IMG/VR virus record: IMGVR_UViG_3300025646_000066
Location: 1-48,736 of that record
Length of the DNA stretch: 48,736 nucleotides
Source of the DNA: a virus
Reading direction: 5' to 3' (one strand)
This document shows, one piece after another, positions 1-7,376 of this stretch. Both the position numbers and the translations under genes were made by a program. Numbering within the stretch: position 1 is the stretch's first letter; the number at the start of each line of letters is the position of its first letter. A model generated the notes under the pieces. The model was given only the letters and a program-made list of their open reading frames with translations. It had not been told where the DNA came from and ran no database searches.

Positions 1-61
1 TTTTTTAATCATAATTTCAGATATTTATTATAAACATAAGTTGTATTATTTAAATAATCAA

Positions 62-460
62 ATGAAATCATTAATCAAGAAAATATTAAAAGAAGAGGTT
101 CATCATCTTTTAAAGAAACATTCATTTAAATTATTAAATGAATGGTTATTGGATGAATGTGATCAAATTACACATTCTGATTATCCAGGTTCCATATTTT
201 TTAAAAGAAGAAGTGATGGGGAAATTGTTGCGGTAATAGATAAAAAAAATCAATATTTTTGGTTACATTATGAGGAAATTTGGTCATTTTTTGAAGATTA
301 TTTTGAGTTGGAATATAAGGAAATGCTGGGGATTGCTCGTGACTGGTTGGAAGAAACTTTCAAATTGAGGGGATATACACCACATGGTGTAAATCTTCGC
401 GGGTTTTTCCGGCTGGAAGAAACTTTCAAATTGAGGGGGTATACACCATTTAGAAGATAA
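62..460 (+). CDS. Hypothetical small phage protein ending in a repeated LEETFKLRGYTP motif
   Basis: Function not recognised. The N-terminus MKSLIKKILKEE is a common type of start for small phage proteins, so I place the start at ATG 62 rather than the in-frame TTG at 41. The 132-residue product is charged, with an aromatic-rich middle (DYPGSIFFKRRSDGE, then QYFWLHYEEIWSFFEDYF) that looks like genuine globular protein. Its last roughly 35 residues contain the 12-residue block LEETFKLRGYTP twice, 22 residues apart, encoded by the first two copies of the 66-bp-period array. The stop at 458-460 lies between copies 2 and 3. The gene is on the + strand, opposite to almost all others, and is followed 160 bp later by a nuclease gene. 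The original gene may have ended soon after the first motif, with the rest added by repeat duplication; that is inference. Confidence 0.6.
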   Translation: MKSLIKKILKEEVHHLLKKHSFKLLNEWLLDECDQITHSDYPGSIFFKRRSDGEIVAVIDKKNQYFWLHYEEIWSFFEDYFELEYKEMLGIARDWLEETFKLRGYTPHGVNLRGFFRLEETFKLRGYTPFRR

Positions 461-514
461 AGTTGAAATGTTAATGAGCTGGAAGAAACTTTCAAACTGA
501 GGGGGTATACACCT
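347..514 (+). repeat. Three-copy repeat array, 36-bp units at an exact 66-bp period
   Basis: Copies lie at 347-382, 413-448 and 479-514, starting (T/C)TGGAAGAAACTTTCAAA and ending TATACACC(A/T). They differ at only four positions: 347 (T versus C), 365-equivalent (C in copy 3), 373-equivalent (A in copy 1) and the last base. The 30-bp segments between them (383-412 and 449-478) share no visible similarity. Repeats of 36 bp with 30-bp unique spacers match type II CRISPR geometry, but no cas gene is present in the window. In the frame of the upstream gene every copy encodes LEETFKLRGYTP and all four differences are silent. The array is therefore either a CRISPR-like mini-array or, more likely on the codon evidence, a reiterated C-terminal coding module. 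Confidence 0.9.
376..391. repeat. Short inverted repeat after repeat copy 1
   Basis: TACACCA and TGGTGTA are separated by two bases, giving a 7-bp stem that straddles the junction of repeat copy 1 and the first spacer. Copies 2 and 3 lack the right arm, so it is not a constant part of the array. Confidence 0.5.
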
Positions 515-580
515 CTACGAGATCATTCCATAGACTAAAATTTTATAACCCACCATACTTACCCATAGAAATAATGAGGT

Positions 581-588
581 TAAATTTG
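581..588 (+). promoter_or_regulatory. Possible Bacteroidota-type -7 promoter element
   Basis: TAAATTTG fits the Bacteroidota -7 consensus TAnnTTTG and lies 33 nt upstream of the nuclease start at 621. I see no good TTG box at the expected -33 position, so the call is weak. Confidence 0.3.
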
Positions 589-597
589 TATAATTGA

Positions 598-605
598 ATA
601 TTTAT
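598..605 (+). promoter_or_regulatory. ATATTTAT leader element upstream of the nuclease gene
   Basis: ATATTTAT ends 15 nt before the ATG at 621. The same element sits at nearly the same distance before several - strand genes (see the findings), so it may be a phage promoter or a translation leader element. Confidence 0.4.
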
Positions 606-620
606 ACTTAATTTTGTGGT

Positions 621-1385
621 ATGGAATTAGTAAAACAACTATCAGTATTTAATAAAATAAAATTTCACGACAGTGAACATAAGTATTACATAGGTGACAA
701 ACCTATGAAATCAGTCACCACATTGTTAGGTGAGTACAAACAACCTTTTGATAAGGACTATTGGGCTCAGAAAAAAGCTATAGAATTAGGTGTCTCAAAA
801 GATGAAATCTTAAATGATTGGCAATTTAAAGCTGACTTTGCGTCACAAAAAGGGTCAATATTTCACTCGTTCGCTGAAAATTACCTATTCAATAAAATAT
901 TCCCATTCCCCGAAACACAAACTATAGAATATTTAGGTGACGTGGAAAAAATGTTGCGATGTCGAGGGGAAGTAGAAAGACTCATTAAATTATTCAAAAA
1001 GTTTTATGATGATTCTTTTGGTAAACTAATACCAGTCAGAGCTGAATTAGTTGTAGGTGACGAAGAATTGGGTGTATGTGGGATGGTTGACCAAATATTT
1101 TGGAATGAAAAATCACAAAATTTGGAGATTTGGGACTGGAAAACAAATAAAGAAATCAAAGAGACTAATAGATTTCAACAATTCAAAAGCCCTATTGAAC
1201 ATTTGGATGTATGTGAATTAAACACATATTCGTTACAGTTATCGACTTACAAATATATAATTGAGAAAAATACCAATTTAAAATTTGGTGACAATTATAT
1301 TGTATGGTTTAACGAGAACAACGATAGTTATAAAATATTCAAGTGTCACGATTACAGAGAAGAGGTAATTAGATTATTACATTAA
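621..1385 (+). CDS. RecB/Cas4-like PD-(D/E)XK exonuclease
   Basis: This 254-residue protein has the motif layout of RecB-family nucleases. A G-x-x-x-H-x-x-x-E stretch (G78, H82, E86 in KGSIFHSFAEN) is followed by E142, D157 in GVCGMVDQIF, and the catalytic D172-x-K174 in LEIWDWKTNK. Members of this family degrade or process DNA ends in phage recombination and replication. The start is ATG 621 with no Shine-Dalgarno sequence. It is one of only two + strand genes here and converges on the primase gene, with 3' ends overlapping by 9 bp. A role in host DNA degradation, in replication with the neighbouring primase and RuvC-like genes, or in Cas4-like end processing cannot be separated from sequence alone. 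Confidence 0.8.
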   Translation: MELVKQLSVFNKIKFHDSEHKYYIGDKPMKSVTTLLGEYKQPFDKDYWAQKKAIELGVSKDEILNDWQFKADFASQKGSIFHSFAENYLFNKIFPFPETQTIEYLGDVEKMLRCRGEVERLIKLFKKFYDDSFGKLIPVRAELVVGDEELGVCGMVDQIFWNEKSQNLEIWDWKTNKEIKETNRFQQFKSPIEHLDVCELNTYSLQLSTYKYIIEKNTNLKFGDNYIVWFNENNDSYKIFKCHDYREEVIRLLH

Positions 1386-2291
1386 TTTAATCACCTCTAA
1401 CCCTTCAACGCCACCCAATTCAGCTACATCTTTATCTTTCGGTAATTTAATCAATCTAATTCTGTGATTTAATTTTCCCCCATCTAGTTTACGGTATAGT
1501 TGTACCGCGTCATCCCACGCGTCACCATCTAAACATATAATAATATTCGATTTGGTTTTATCATATAGTACCGACCATAACTTATCTGAAACCGTTTTAC
1601 CTAAAATTGGTATTGAATTACCTATAAAGAACATATCAAAAACACCCTCAACCAAATAAACGTCTTTTGACCAATCTATTTTAGATTCGTTAAATATTAT
1701 TTCCTCTTTAGGGTATTCTGGGTTTTTATATTTGTTTTTGTGGCCTATATAACTTCTAGATACAAAATAATTAACATCCCCATATTCGTCAAATGAGGGG
1801 ACAATTACCCGACCCCTGTAAGGACCTTTAATGGTGTAACCCAATGAATATTTAGAAATAATCTCAGGAGTTAAACCACGTTTAAGTAAATAATTTTTTG
1901 CTTCCTTATAGGTTATAGTTAATGGGTTACCTTTTTCAAATGATATGTAATCTTCGGGTAAAATTACTTTATCGTATACTTTATTATTCGGTTTAAACTC
2001 GTCAGGTGCGACCAATAACCAAGTATCCCTATCTTTCTTTTTACCCCACTTCCAAAATAAAGTATTTAATGAACCATGAGTGTCGTGGGTGTCGGAACAT
2101 GACCAACATTTGTAGACACCTTTACAGTAATTTACTTCCAAATTACCTTTCCCATCACCACGATTTAATCCTTTGATGTCGTATGAACATACTGGACAAT
2201 CAAAAGAAATTTGACATTTATTTGTGTAGTGGTTTCTTACGTCACCCAACACATTACTAAGTAAATCAACAATTAATCCCTCATCCATCAT
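1377..2291 (-). CDS. DNA primase (zinc-ribbon plus Toprim)
   Basis: The 304-residue product has an N-terminal zinc ribbon (C32-x2-C35 in CPVC and C62-x2-C65 in CWSC) and a C-terminal Toprim fold with E215 in LVEGVFD and D255-x-D257 in IICLDGDAWDD. This is the arrangement of DnaG-type and phage primases, which make RNA primers on the lagging strand. The KRGLTPEIISKYSLGYT stretch near residue 137 is typical of the linker before the catalytic core. At 304 residues it is much shorter than bacterial DnaG and has no separate helicase domain, so it presumably works with the gp41-like helicase at 37276-38649. It starts at a double ATG (2291 or 2288) 31 bp after the RuvC-like gene. Confidence 0.88.
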   Translation of the reverse strand: MMDEGLIVDLLSNVLGDVRNHYTNKCQISFDCPVCSYDIKGLNRGDGKGNLEVNYCKGVYKCWSCSDTHDTHGSLNTLFWKWGKKKDRDTWLLVAPDEFKPNNKVYDKVILPEDYISFEKGNPLTITYKEAKNYLLKRGLTPEIISKYSLGYTIKGPYRGRVIVPSFDEYGDVNYFVSRSYIGHKNKYKNPEYPKEEIIFNESKIDWSKDVYLVEGVFDMFFIGNSIPILGKTVSDKLWSVLYDKTKSNIIICLDGDAWDDAVQLYRKLDGGKLNHRIRLIKLPKDKDVAELGGVEGLEVIKLM

Positions 2292-2322
2292 AAATGAATG
2301 ATACGAAATTCAATTAAAAACA

Positions 2323-2922
2323 TCAATCCCAAATACCATTCATTCTTAAATGGCCTAATACGCAAGTATAGGCATCAGTCATGTCATAGTTTTCCTTTTT
2401 TAGTGTTTGATTTTTAGTCATCTCCCACGTTAATTGTGGTTCAATATTTGATACTCTTTCCCAAATAATATGTTTTTTATCACAACCTTTGTCGAAATTA
2501 CCGAATAAAACTTTTTTGCCAGATTTATTTTCAACCACTAACTCAGGAAAAGCGAATTTTCTAGCGTTATATGTTGATATTAATTCTGGTACCACACCTA
2601 ACACCTCATAAATAACTTGAATAATAAATGAGTTGTATCTCATTAGTGTCGATACAGTGTACACGTTATTGGAATTAATTAACGGTTCTTCTATTATAAC
2701 CTTAGTTATCCCAACATTCACGTAATCTTTAACCTTACCCCTAAAAGAATTAGCTTTAAGTATTAACTCTTCAATTTTATCTTCAGGTGTTGGTTTTAGT
2801 TTAGGTGAGAAATGTGTTAACTCCAACAAATCTTTGGACGTTAAATCGAATAACGCCCAACCAATGGTTTTAGTTGAAATATCCAAACCCAAAACTTTTG
2901 GTGTATTTTTTAAACTACTCAT
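2323..2922 (-). CDS. RuvC-like Holliday junction resolvase (RNase H fold)
   Basis: The 199-residue protein opens with VLGLDISTKTIGWALFD, the first RNase H-fold strand with acidic D14. A second acidic site follows at E78/E79 in VIIEEP, and the C-terminus has D180-x-x-D183 in NYDMTDAY. This set of acidic residues matches RuvC-type resolvases, which cut branched DNA during recombination or before packaging. It is read just upstream of the primase with a 31-bp gap and 10 bp after a tail gene, so a DNA-metabolism pair sits at the end of the structural run. Other RNase H-fold nucleases are possible, but the size and motif order favour RuvC. Confidence 0.8.
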   Translation of the reverse strand: MSSLKNTPKVLGLDISTKTIGWALFDLTSKDLLELTHFSPKLKPTPEDKIEELILKANSFRGKVKDYVNVGITKVIIEEPLINSNNVYTVSTLMRYNSFIIQVIYEVLGVVPELISTYNARKFAFPELVVENKSGKKVLFGNFDKGCDKKHIIWERVSNIEPQLTWEMTKNQTLKKENYDMTDAYTCVLGHLRMNGIWD

Positions 2923-2932
2923 AAATCAAATA

Positions 2933-4126
2933 TTAAAACTTGAATTTTAAAGTAAATGGTTGTTGAGAGTTTGAAGGTTTCTCTATGGGTCTGTCTGGTT
3001 TAGCGACAGCTATCAAATTTTGATTTGAGTCGTACAGACCAATTTCAGTAATATATGTCGAATATTCCTGTTCACCACCAACTAAACTATACAATCCAGG
3101 TACTACAGTATTACCTCCACCCACACCACCTAAATTTGTTGGTGCCGCTGTTATGTTTTCAGTGTTATTAAATTCGTTAGCACCAGCTAAACACTCCACC
3201 TTAACCAAATACTCTCTGTCAAACGTATAATATTCACATCTAGCTGAAGTACTAGCGGTGTATGAACCTAAAGTCAACCCACTACTACTACCAGTATACA
3301 AACCTGAAGTATCGTAACCTGATCCTCCACTAAATGTATATGACGTTGCACCCGAAACTAATAATGAACTCGTTAAAGTTGGGTTTGTAAGTACAATGAA
3401 ACCTTTATCTAAATAAGCTATACCTACTGGTGTATCATTTGTATAATCCACGGGAGGTTTAGCTGCTATACCAGTAACACCAGAAGATGATTGTATTGTA
3501 TTATAATACCCTTGATTACCACTATTATACCCCACAGGTGATTGTGTTGGTTTTGTTGCACCGTCATTAGCCCAAACTGAGGGATAACCGTTAGACCAAC
3601 TAGTGTTAGATGCGTTAGTTGGTGGTACGACATTATCTGAGAATAGAAAAGCGATATTAGTCGATGGTAAACCAACATTAGGTTTTAACGTGTTATTGAC
3701 GCTGTTACCAAATATGGAAGCCCAAGGGTGGTTTTCTGATGACCAATTTTGTGTAGTTATGTAACTACTGTATATGTCAACAGTACCAGTCCCAGATGTG
3801 TCACCAGTCGGTATTACCAAATGTATAGTACGACCATCTATCAATTCACCATAGTTATTTTTGGATATTGATATGACAACCACTTCAGACTGATTTAAAC
3901 CACTAAAATTTGAAGTTGTGGGTATTGTCCAAGTGTTCGCACTTAAACTATTTATGGGTAATTTAAACGAACTATACAGGTTAGAAAAAGGTCTTCCGTT
4001 ATTTGGATCTCTTTGAGCGTAAGTAAACGTTAAAGACTCACCTGTTGTGGTAAAATACCCCACACCACTATATGGTACTATATCAGTTTCTAATGTAACA
4101 CTTTGTACTGGTTTTAATATTGCCAT
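2933..4126 (-). CDS. Tail fibre or appendage protein with C-terminal YITEIGLYD module
   Basis: This 397-residue protein is rich in Gly, Ser, Thr and Asn with no catalytic motif, as expected for a virion surface protein. Its last roughly 50 residues contain STYITEIGLYDSNQNLIAVA followed by QPFTLKFKF. The same module closes the 822-residue protein at 7376-9844, and phage tail-fibre proteins often carry the related (Y/I)xxEIGL(F/Y)D motif. It lies at the end of a run of appendage genes and is followed directly by the RuvC-like gene. Receptor-binding or fibre-assembly function is inferred from context. Confidence 0.7.
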   Translation of the reverse strand: MAILKPVQSVTLETDIVPYSGVGYFTTTGESLTFTYAQRDPNNGRPFSNLYSSFKLPINSLSANTWTIPTTSNFSGLNQSEVVVISISKNNYGELIDGRTIHLVIPTGDTSGTGTVDIYSSYITTQNWSSENHPWASIFGNSVNNTLKPNVGLPSTNIAFLFSDNVVPPTNASNTSWSNGYPSVWANDGATKPTQSPVGYNSGNQGYYNTIQSSSGVTGIAAKPPVDYTNDTPVGIAYLDKGFIVLTNPTLTSSLLVSGATSYTFSGGSGYDTSGLYTGSSSGLTLGSYTASTSARCEYYTFDREYLVKVECLAGANEFNNTENITAAPTNLGGVGGGNTVVPGLYSLVGGEQEYSTYITEIGLYDSNQNLIAVAKPDRPIEKPSNSQQPFTLKFKF

Positions 4127-4140
4127 TTTTTAATTTTTGT

Positions 4141-4566
4141 TTATCTATTATTAATTGGTAATCCACCGAAATAGTATGATTTAGGTTGTCCCAATACTAT
4201 TAGTGTATCTCTACCTGGGAAATTTAGTCCCGCAGAATGTAACGGTTGTCTCCAATCATCTATTGAACCTTCATTTTTTATGTTTTTAGTTTGAACATAA
4301 AAATATTTTGAAGCTGATTCACTGTTAGTTTTAGTACTAACAGACGTAAAATTAGACGGGTGTACTGGGTCTACTTCTTCACCTGGTGTAAAACCAGGGT
4401 ATTGAGAATTCAGAAACGAATTAAAAGCTCCTCCAGATTTCACATTTCTTTCAGTATCACTATACCCAAAAAAATTAGTATAATTTAATTTATCTGGTGA
4501 AACAGAAGCTAATGTCGAGGGTACGACCCTCTTAAAACCCATATAATTATTAAAACCTATTCCCAT
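4141..4566 (-). CDS. Hypothetical structural protein
   Basis: The 141-residue product starts MGIGFNNYMGFKRVVPSTLA and ends QPKSYYFGGLPINNR. I do not recognise a domain. It is rich in Asn, Ser, Gly and aromatic residues, like its neighbours, and has no signal peptide or membrane segment. It sits 2 bp after the 646-residue appendage gene and 14 bp before the 397-residue one, with no Shine-Dalgarno sequence. Its position in an unbroken run of appendage genes suggests a small tail or fibre accessory protein, which is inference only. Confidence 0.55.
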   Translation of the reverse strand: MGIGFNNYMGFKRVVPSTLASVSPDKLNYTNFFGYSDTERNVKSGGAFNSFLNSQYPGFTPGEEVDPVHPSNFTSVSTKTNSESASKYFYVQTKNIKNEGSIDDWRQPLHSAGLNFPGRDTLIVLGQPKSYYFGGLPINNR

Positions 4567-4568
4567 TT

Positions 4569-6509
4569 TTATATTTGATTACCTGTTATTTTTTTCCTGA
4601 ATATTTTAGATCCAGAATTAGTACCGTCAACACTTAACACTGAAGGGTCACTAGTATAATTACTTAATGTTGAACCTAATTCACCATAGTACCTAATAGT
4701 GGTTTTATCCCAAGGTCTGTAATATGACGAACCATCAATATTAGTTTGTGACTGACCTGAGTAACCCACACTTTGTAATAAAGCTGATTTATTATACACC
4801 AATTTAACTGTCAATGACGCTGGTAACGCGTTTTTAGATTCCTCAGAATATATTTTAAATTTCAATGGTATAGTTACGTTAAAATCGTCAACAATACCGT
4901 TAACTGAATTATTTGTGGTAAACCCAGACACATTTTCAACATATGTTGGGAAATGTACGTTAGAAGTATTATTTATAATTTTACCAAATAATTGGTCATT
5001 CATTACACATAACCTACTATATAAGTTATAGTATCTAGCACCATTTTGTACTCCGTTTTTGAATGTTGGTACAAAGTTGGTGTCACCCATAGTTGAATTT
5101 CCAGTTCTATTTTGACCAAAATTATTTACGTACTCCACATTACCTAATAACAAACCTAAAGTATCTTCAGGTGTGTTGGTTCGTGTTAAGTTATGTACTG
5201 GTACCGATATACTATTAACAGTATAAGTCGGTAGTGTACCATAATTACTGTTTTCTAAGACACTATCGGGTATTGGGTAATAAAACTTATCACTTCCCAA
5301 AACACTAGCGTTTTTAGAGTTGTTTAATCTAACAGTAGGTAATACGTGACTAACTTTTTCAAAGAACGTATTTTGTAAACCTTGATATTGTTGGTTGATA
5401 ATTTGTGTGTTGACTTTATTTAAATTTTCTAATACGTAAGACGAAACAAAACCAACAGGGAAACCTATATTGTTATTTTGTGATTTTATTCTTTGATAAT
5501 CTGGATTAAATGTCGTGCCATCCCAATTATTGTAGTAAGCTGAAGAACCGACTGATGATTGAATTGTTGTTGACGCGGCAGGTAAAACTAAATAACCAAA
5601 TTGTGACATATTAAAACCAAAACCTCCAGCTCCACTACCGTATTTATTACCATCCGAAGATAAACTTATCGTGTACGGACTAAAATTAACAACTCCTTTG
5701 GTTTCTAAACCACCACTATCTTTAGTCGACCACACTTGTCTATTGTTTGGGTTAGAAGGTCCGTAACCTTGTGTTTTTGAATTCCAAAGACTACCAGTTA
5801 TGAATAACGCGTTATTCATGTACGTGTCGGAATCTGGTTGGAACCTAACATTTTGATTGATTAACCTATCCTGATTTGTATTGTACACCCTAATATTCTC
5901 GTAAAAATCCACAAACCAACCTCTGTGTGATTGTGCCACTGAACCTAAAGCTTGTTTCACACTAGCGGTATTAAATTGATTTCCACTAAATGAATTTTGA
6001 GTAAATGACTGTAAAAACACATTTTGGAATTCTTGGACAGTGTGACTACCAAACGGTAATTGTTCGAATAATATTTGGTGGGGTTCTGAATGTAAATGCA
6101 TTAAATGTTTAGCTAACACTAAGTAATCATGGACATACACTTCAACCTCCAAGTCACTGTAATAATTAATATTACCGTCCAAATTATCGTCAAAACCAAT
6201 AACAACTTGGTCTTGTAATTGAGTTCTTTGACCTGAAGGTGTGGCCCAAACCATTGAACTTTGTCGGTACCCATTATTAATACCCGAAGTATTGTTATTT
6301 TCTTCGTCACCAGTGAGTCCAGGTATAAAACCACCTTGTGACTCCACAGTGTGACCAGTAGACGTAGGTAGTCTGTAATCTATGTCTCTATCCGATAACC
6401 CAAAAAATTGAATTTGGGTTGGGAAATTGGAGTCAAAGACTTTTTTTCTACCGTAGTCTGTAAGGTGTAAGTCCAAATATATCGTACTTGCTGAAGTTAT
6501 AAATCCCAT
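4569..6509 (-). CDS. Virion appendage protein, LTDYGR N-terminal module family
   Basis: The 646-residue protein begins MGFITSASTIYLDLHLTDYG and then has QIQFFGLSDRDIDYR near residues 32-46. The same N-terminal module occurs in the two upstream proteins (268 and 822 residues), so these look like paralogous appendages attached through a shared N-terminal domain. The rest is Asn/Ser/Gly/Tyr-rich beta-type sequence without recognisable enzymatic motifs. The shared head with divergent distal parts is the usual arrangement for tail fibres or baseplate decorations. The start is ATG 6509 after a 60-bp AT-rich gap that lacks a Shine-Dalgarno sequence. Confidence 0.7.
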   Translation of the reverse strand: MGFITSASTIYLDLHLTDYGRKKVFDSNFPTQIQFFGLSDRDIDYRLPTSTGHTVESQGGFIPGLTGDEENNNTSGINNGYRQSSMVWATPSGQRTQLQDQVVIGFDDNLDGNINYYSDLEVEVYVHDYLVLAKHLMHLHSEPHQILFEQLPFGSHTVQEFQNVFLQSFTQNSFSGNQFNTASVKQALGSVAQSHRGWFVDFYENIRVYNTNQDRLINQNVRFQPDSDTYMNNALFITGSLWNSKTQGYGPSNPNNRQVWSTKDSGGLETKGVVNFSPYTISLSSDGNKYGSGAGGFGFNMSQFGYLVLPAASTTIQSSVGSSAYYNNWDGTTFNPDYQRIKSQNNNIGFPVGFVSSYVLENLNKVNTQIINQQYQGLQNTFFEKVSHVLPTVRLNNSKNASVLGSDKFYYPIPDSVLENSNYGTLPTYTVNSISVPVHNLTRTNTPEDTLGLLLGNVEYVNNFGQNRTGNSTMGDTNFVPTFKNGVQNGARYYNLYSRLCVMNDQLFGKIINNTSNVHFPTYVENVSGFTTNNSVNGIVDDFNVTIPLKFKIYSEESKNALPASLTVKLVYNKSALLQSVGYSGQSQTNIDGSSYYRPWDKTTIRYYGELGSTLSNYTSDPSVLSVDGTNSGSKIFRKKITGNQI

Positions 6510-6569
6510 GTTGTTTTTCTTACTCTATAATTATTTTAAAAAGTTTTTTCTTTAAGTAAATTTTTAACT

Positions 6570-7376
6570 TTAAATGGTTTTACCGTCACAAAAAGAACTT
6601 TTACATTTATCACAACCAGACAACCTTAATAAGTTATCTATTTTATTTTTATACTCGTTAGTAACTTCTGTAGGTTTAATGTCACCATTATGTAAACTGT
6701 GACACCAACACTCCATAAACCAACATATGTCGTCACAACTTAATTTACCATCACCATACACATCCCCAATTAACCCACCATTGTCAGAATATTGTACAGT
6801 TTGAATTGTTTCTGTTACGACATTTTGAGTGTTACCATTAAATAATATGAAATTCTCAATTACGAATAGTAACGAATAATATGTTGGTACCTCACTAACA
6901 CCATAACCCAAATCTAAAGTACATAAACAACCATAATCATTTAAACCAAAAACAGTGGAGTCATACCCGATTTGAAAACAGTCAGAATATATCTGACCAC
7001 CAACTTTCCAATGGACATTTGATCCTCCCCCTTTAAATATTTCACTAACTTGGTTTACGGACGGGTAAGGTATGTTACCGTCCACACCACCTCTTACATC
7101 TGGGTAATTGTAGAAACAATCACCAGATAACCTCTCAATTGTAGGGTTAATAAAATATTGTTGATCGTAACATGGACCGTTTGTCGATGTATTTTCAGAA
7201 CCAGAAACTGGAGTTCTACCAAATCTCCTATAATCAATGTCCTGATCTTTAAGACCAAAAAATTTAATAGATGATATGAAAGATTTTGTTGGGTTTTTAC
7301 CCCCCAACAAAAATTTACCGTAACTAGTTAAATTAACAGTTAATGTGTTTGTATTTGCTGTCGAAACGAACCCCAT
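6570..7376 (-). CDS. Virion appendage protein with dockerin-like calcium loop and Cys-rich tail
   Basis: The 268-residue protein shares the N-terminal module of its neighbours (LTVNLTSYGK, then IKFFGLKDQDIDYRRFG). Near residues 204-217 it has GDVYGDGKLSCDDI, which fits the dockerin/EF-hand loop pattern D-x-x-x-D-G-x5-D (D205, D209, G210, D216). A Cys-rich C-terminus follows, with CWFMECWC, CDKCKSS and FCDGKTI. Its start overlaps the stop of the 822-residue gene by one base (TAATG), so the two are probably translationally coupled. Function as a short, metal- or disulfide-stabilised appendage is inferred. Confidence 0.68.
   Translation of the reverse strand: MGFVSTANTNTLTVNLTSYGKFLLGGKNPTKSFISSIKFFGLKDQDIDYRRFGRTPVSGSENTSTNGPCYDQQYFINPTIERLSGDCFYNYPDVRGGVDGNIPYPSVNQVSEIFKGGGSNVHWKVGGQIYSDCFQIGYDSTVFGLNDYGCLCTLDLGYGVSEVPTYYSLLFVIENFILFNGNTQNVVTETIQTVQYSDNGGLIGDVYGDGKLSCDDICWFMECWCHSLHNGDIKPTEVTNEYKNKIDNLLRLSGCDKCKSSFCDGKTI

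Noticed and set aside
41-61. TTG start seven codons upstream of ATG 62
   Set aside because: MKSLIKKILKEE from ATG 62 is the typical start of such phage proteins; the upstream seven codons are AT-rich leader.
298-495. A - strand open frame across the repeat array
   Set aside because: It is the antisense shadow of the repeats; its repeated VYPLNLKVSS text only mirrors the conserved + strand units, and it has no start context or homology that I recognise.
346-514. Calling the array a confirmed CRISPR locus
   Set aside because: There are only three repeats, no cas genes, and all inter-copy differences are synonymous in the upstream gene's frame, so I list it as a repeat and leave CRISPR as a hypothesis.
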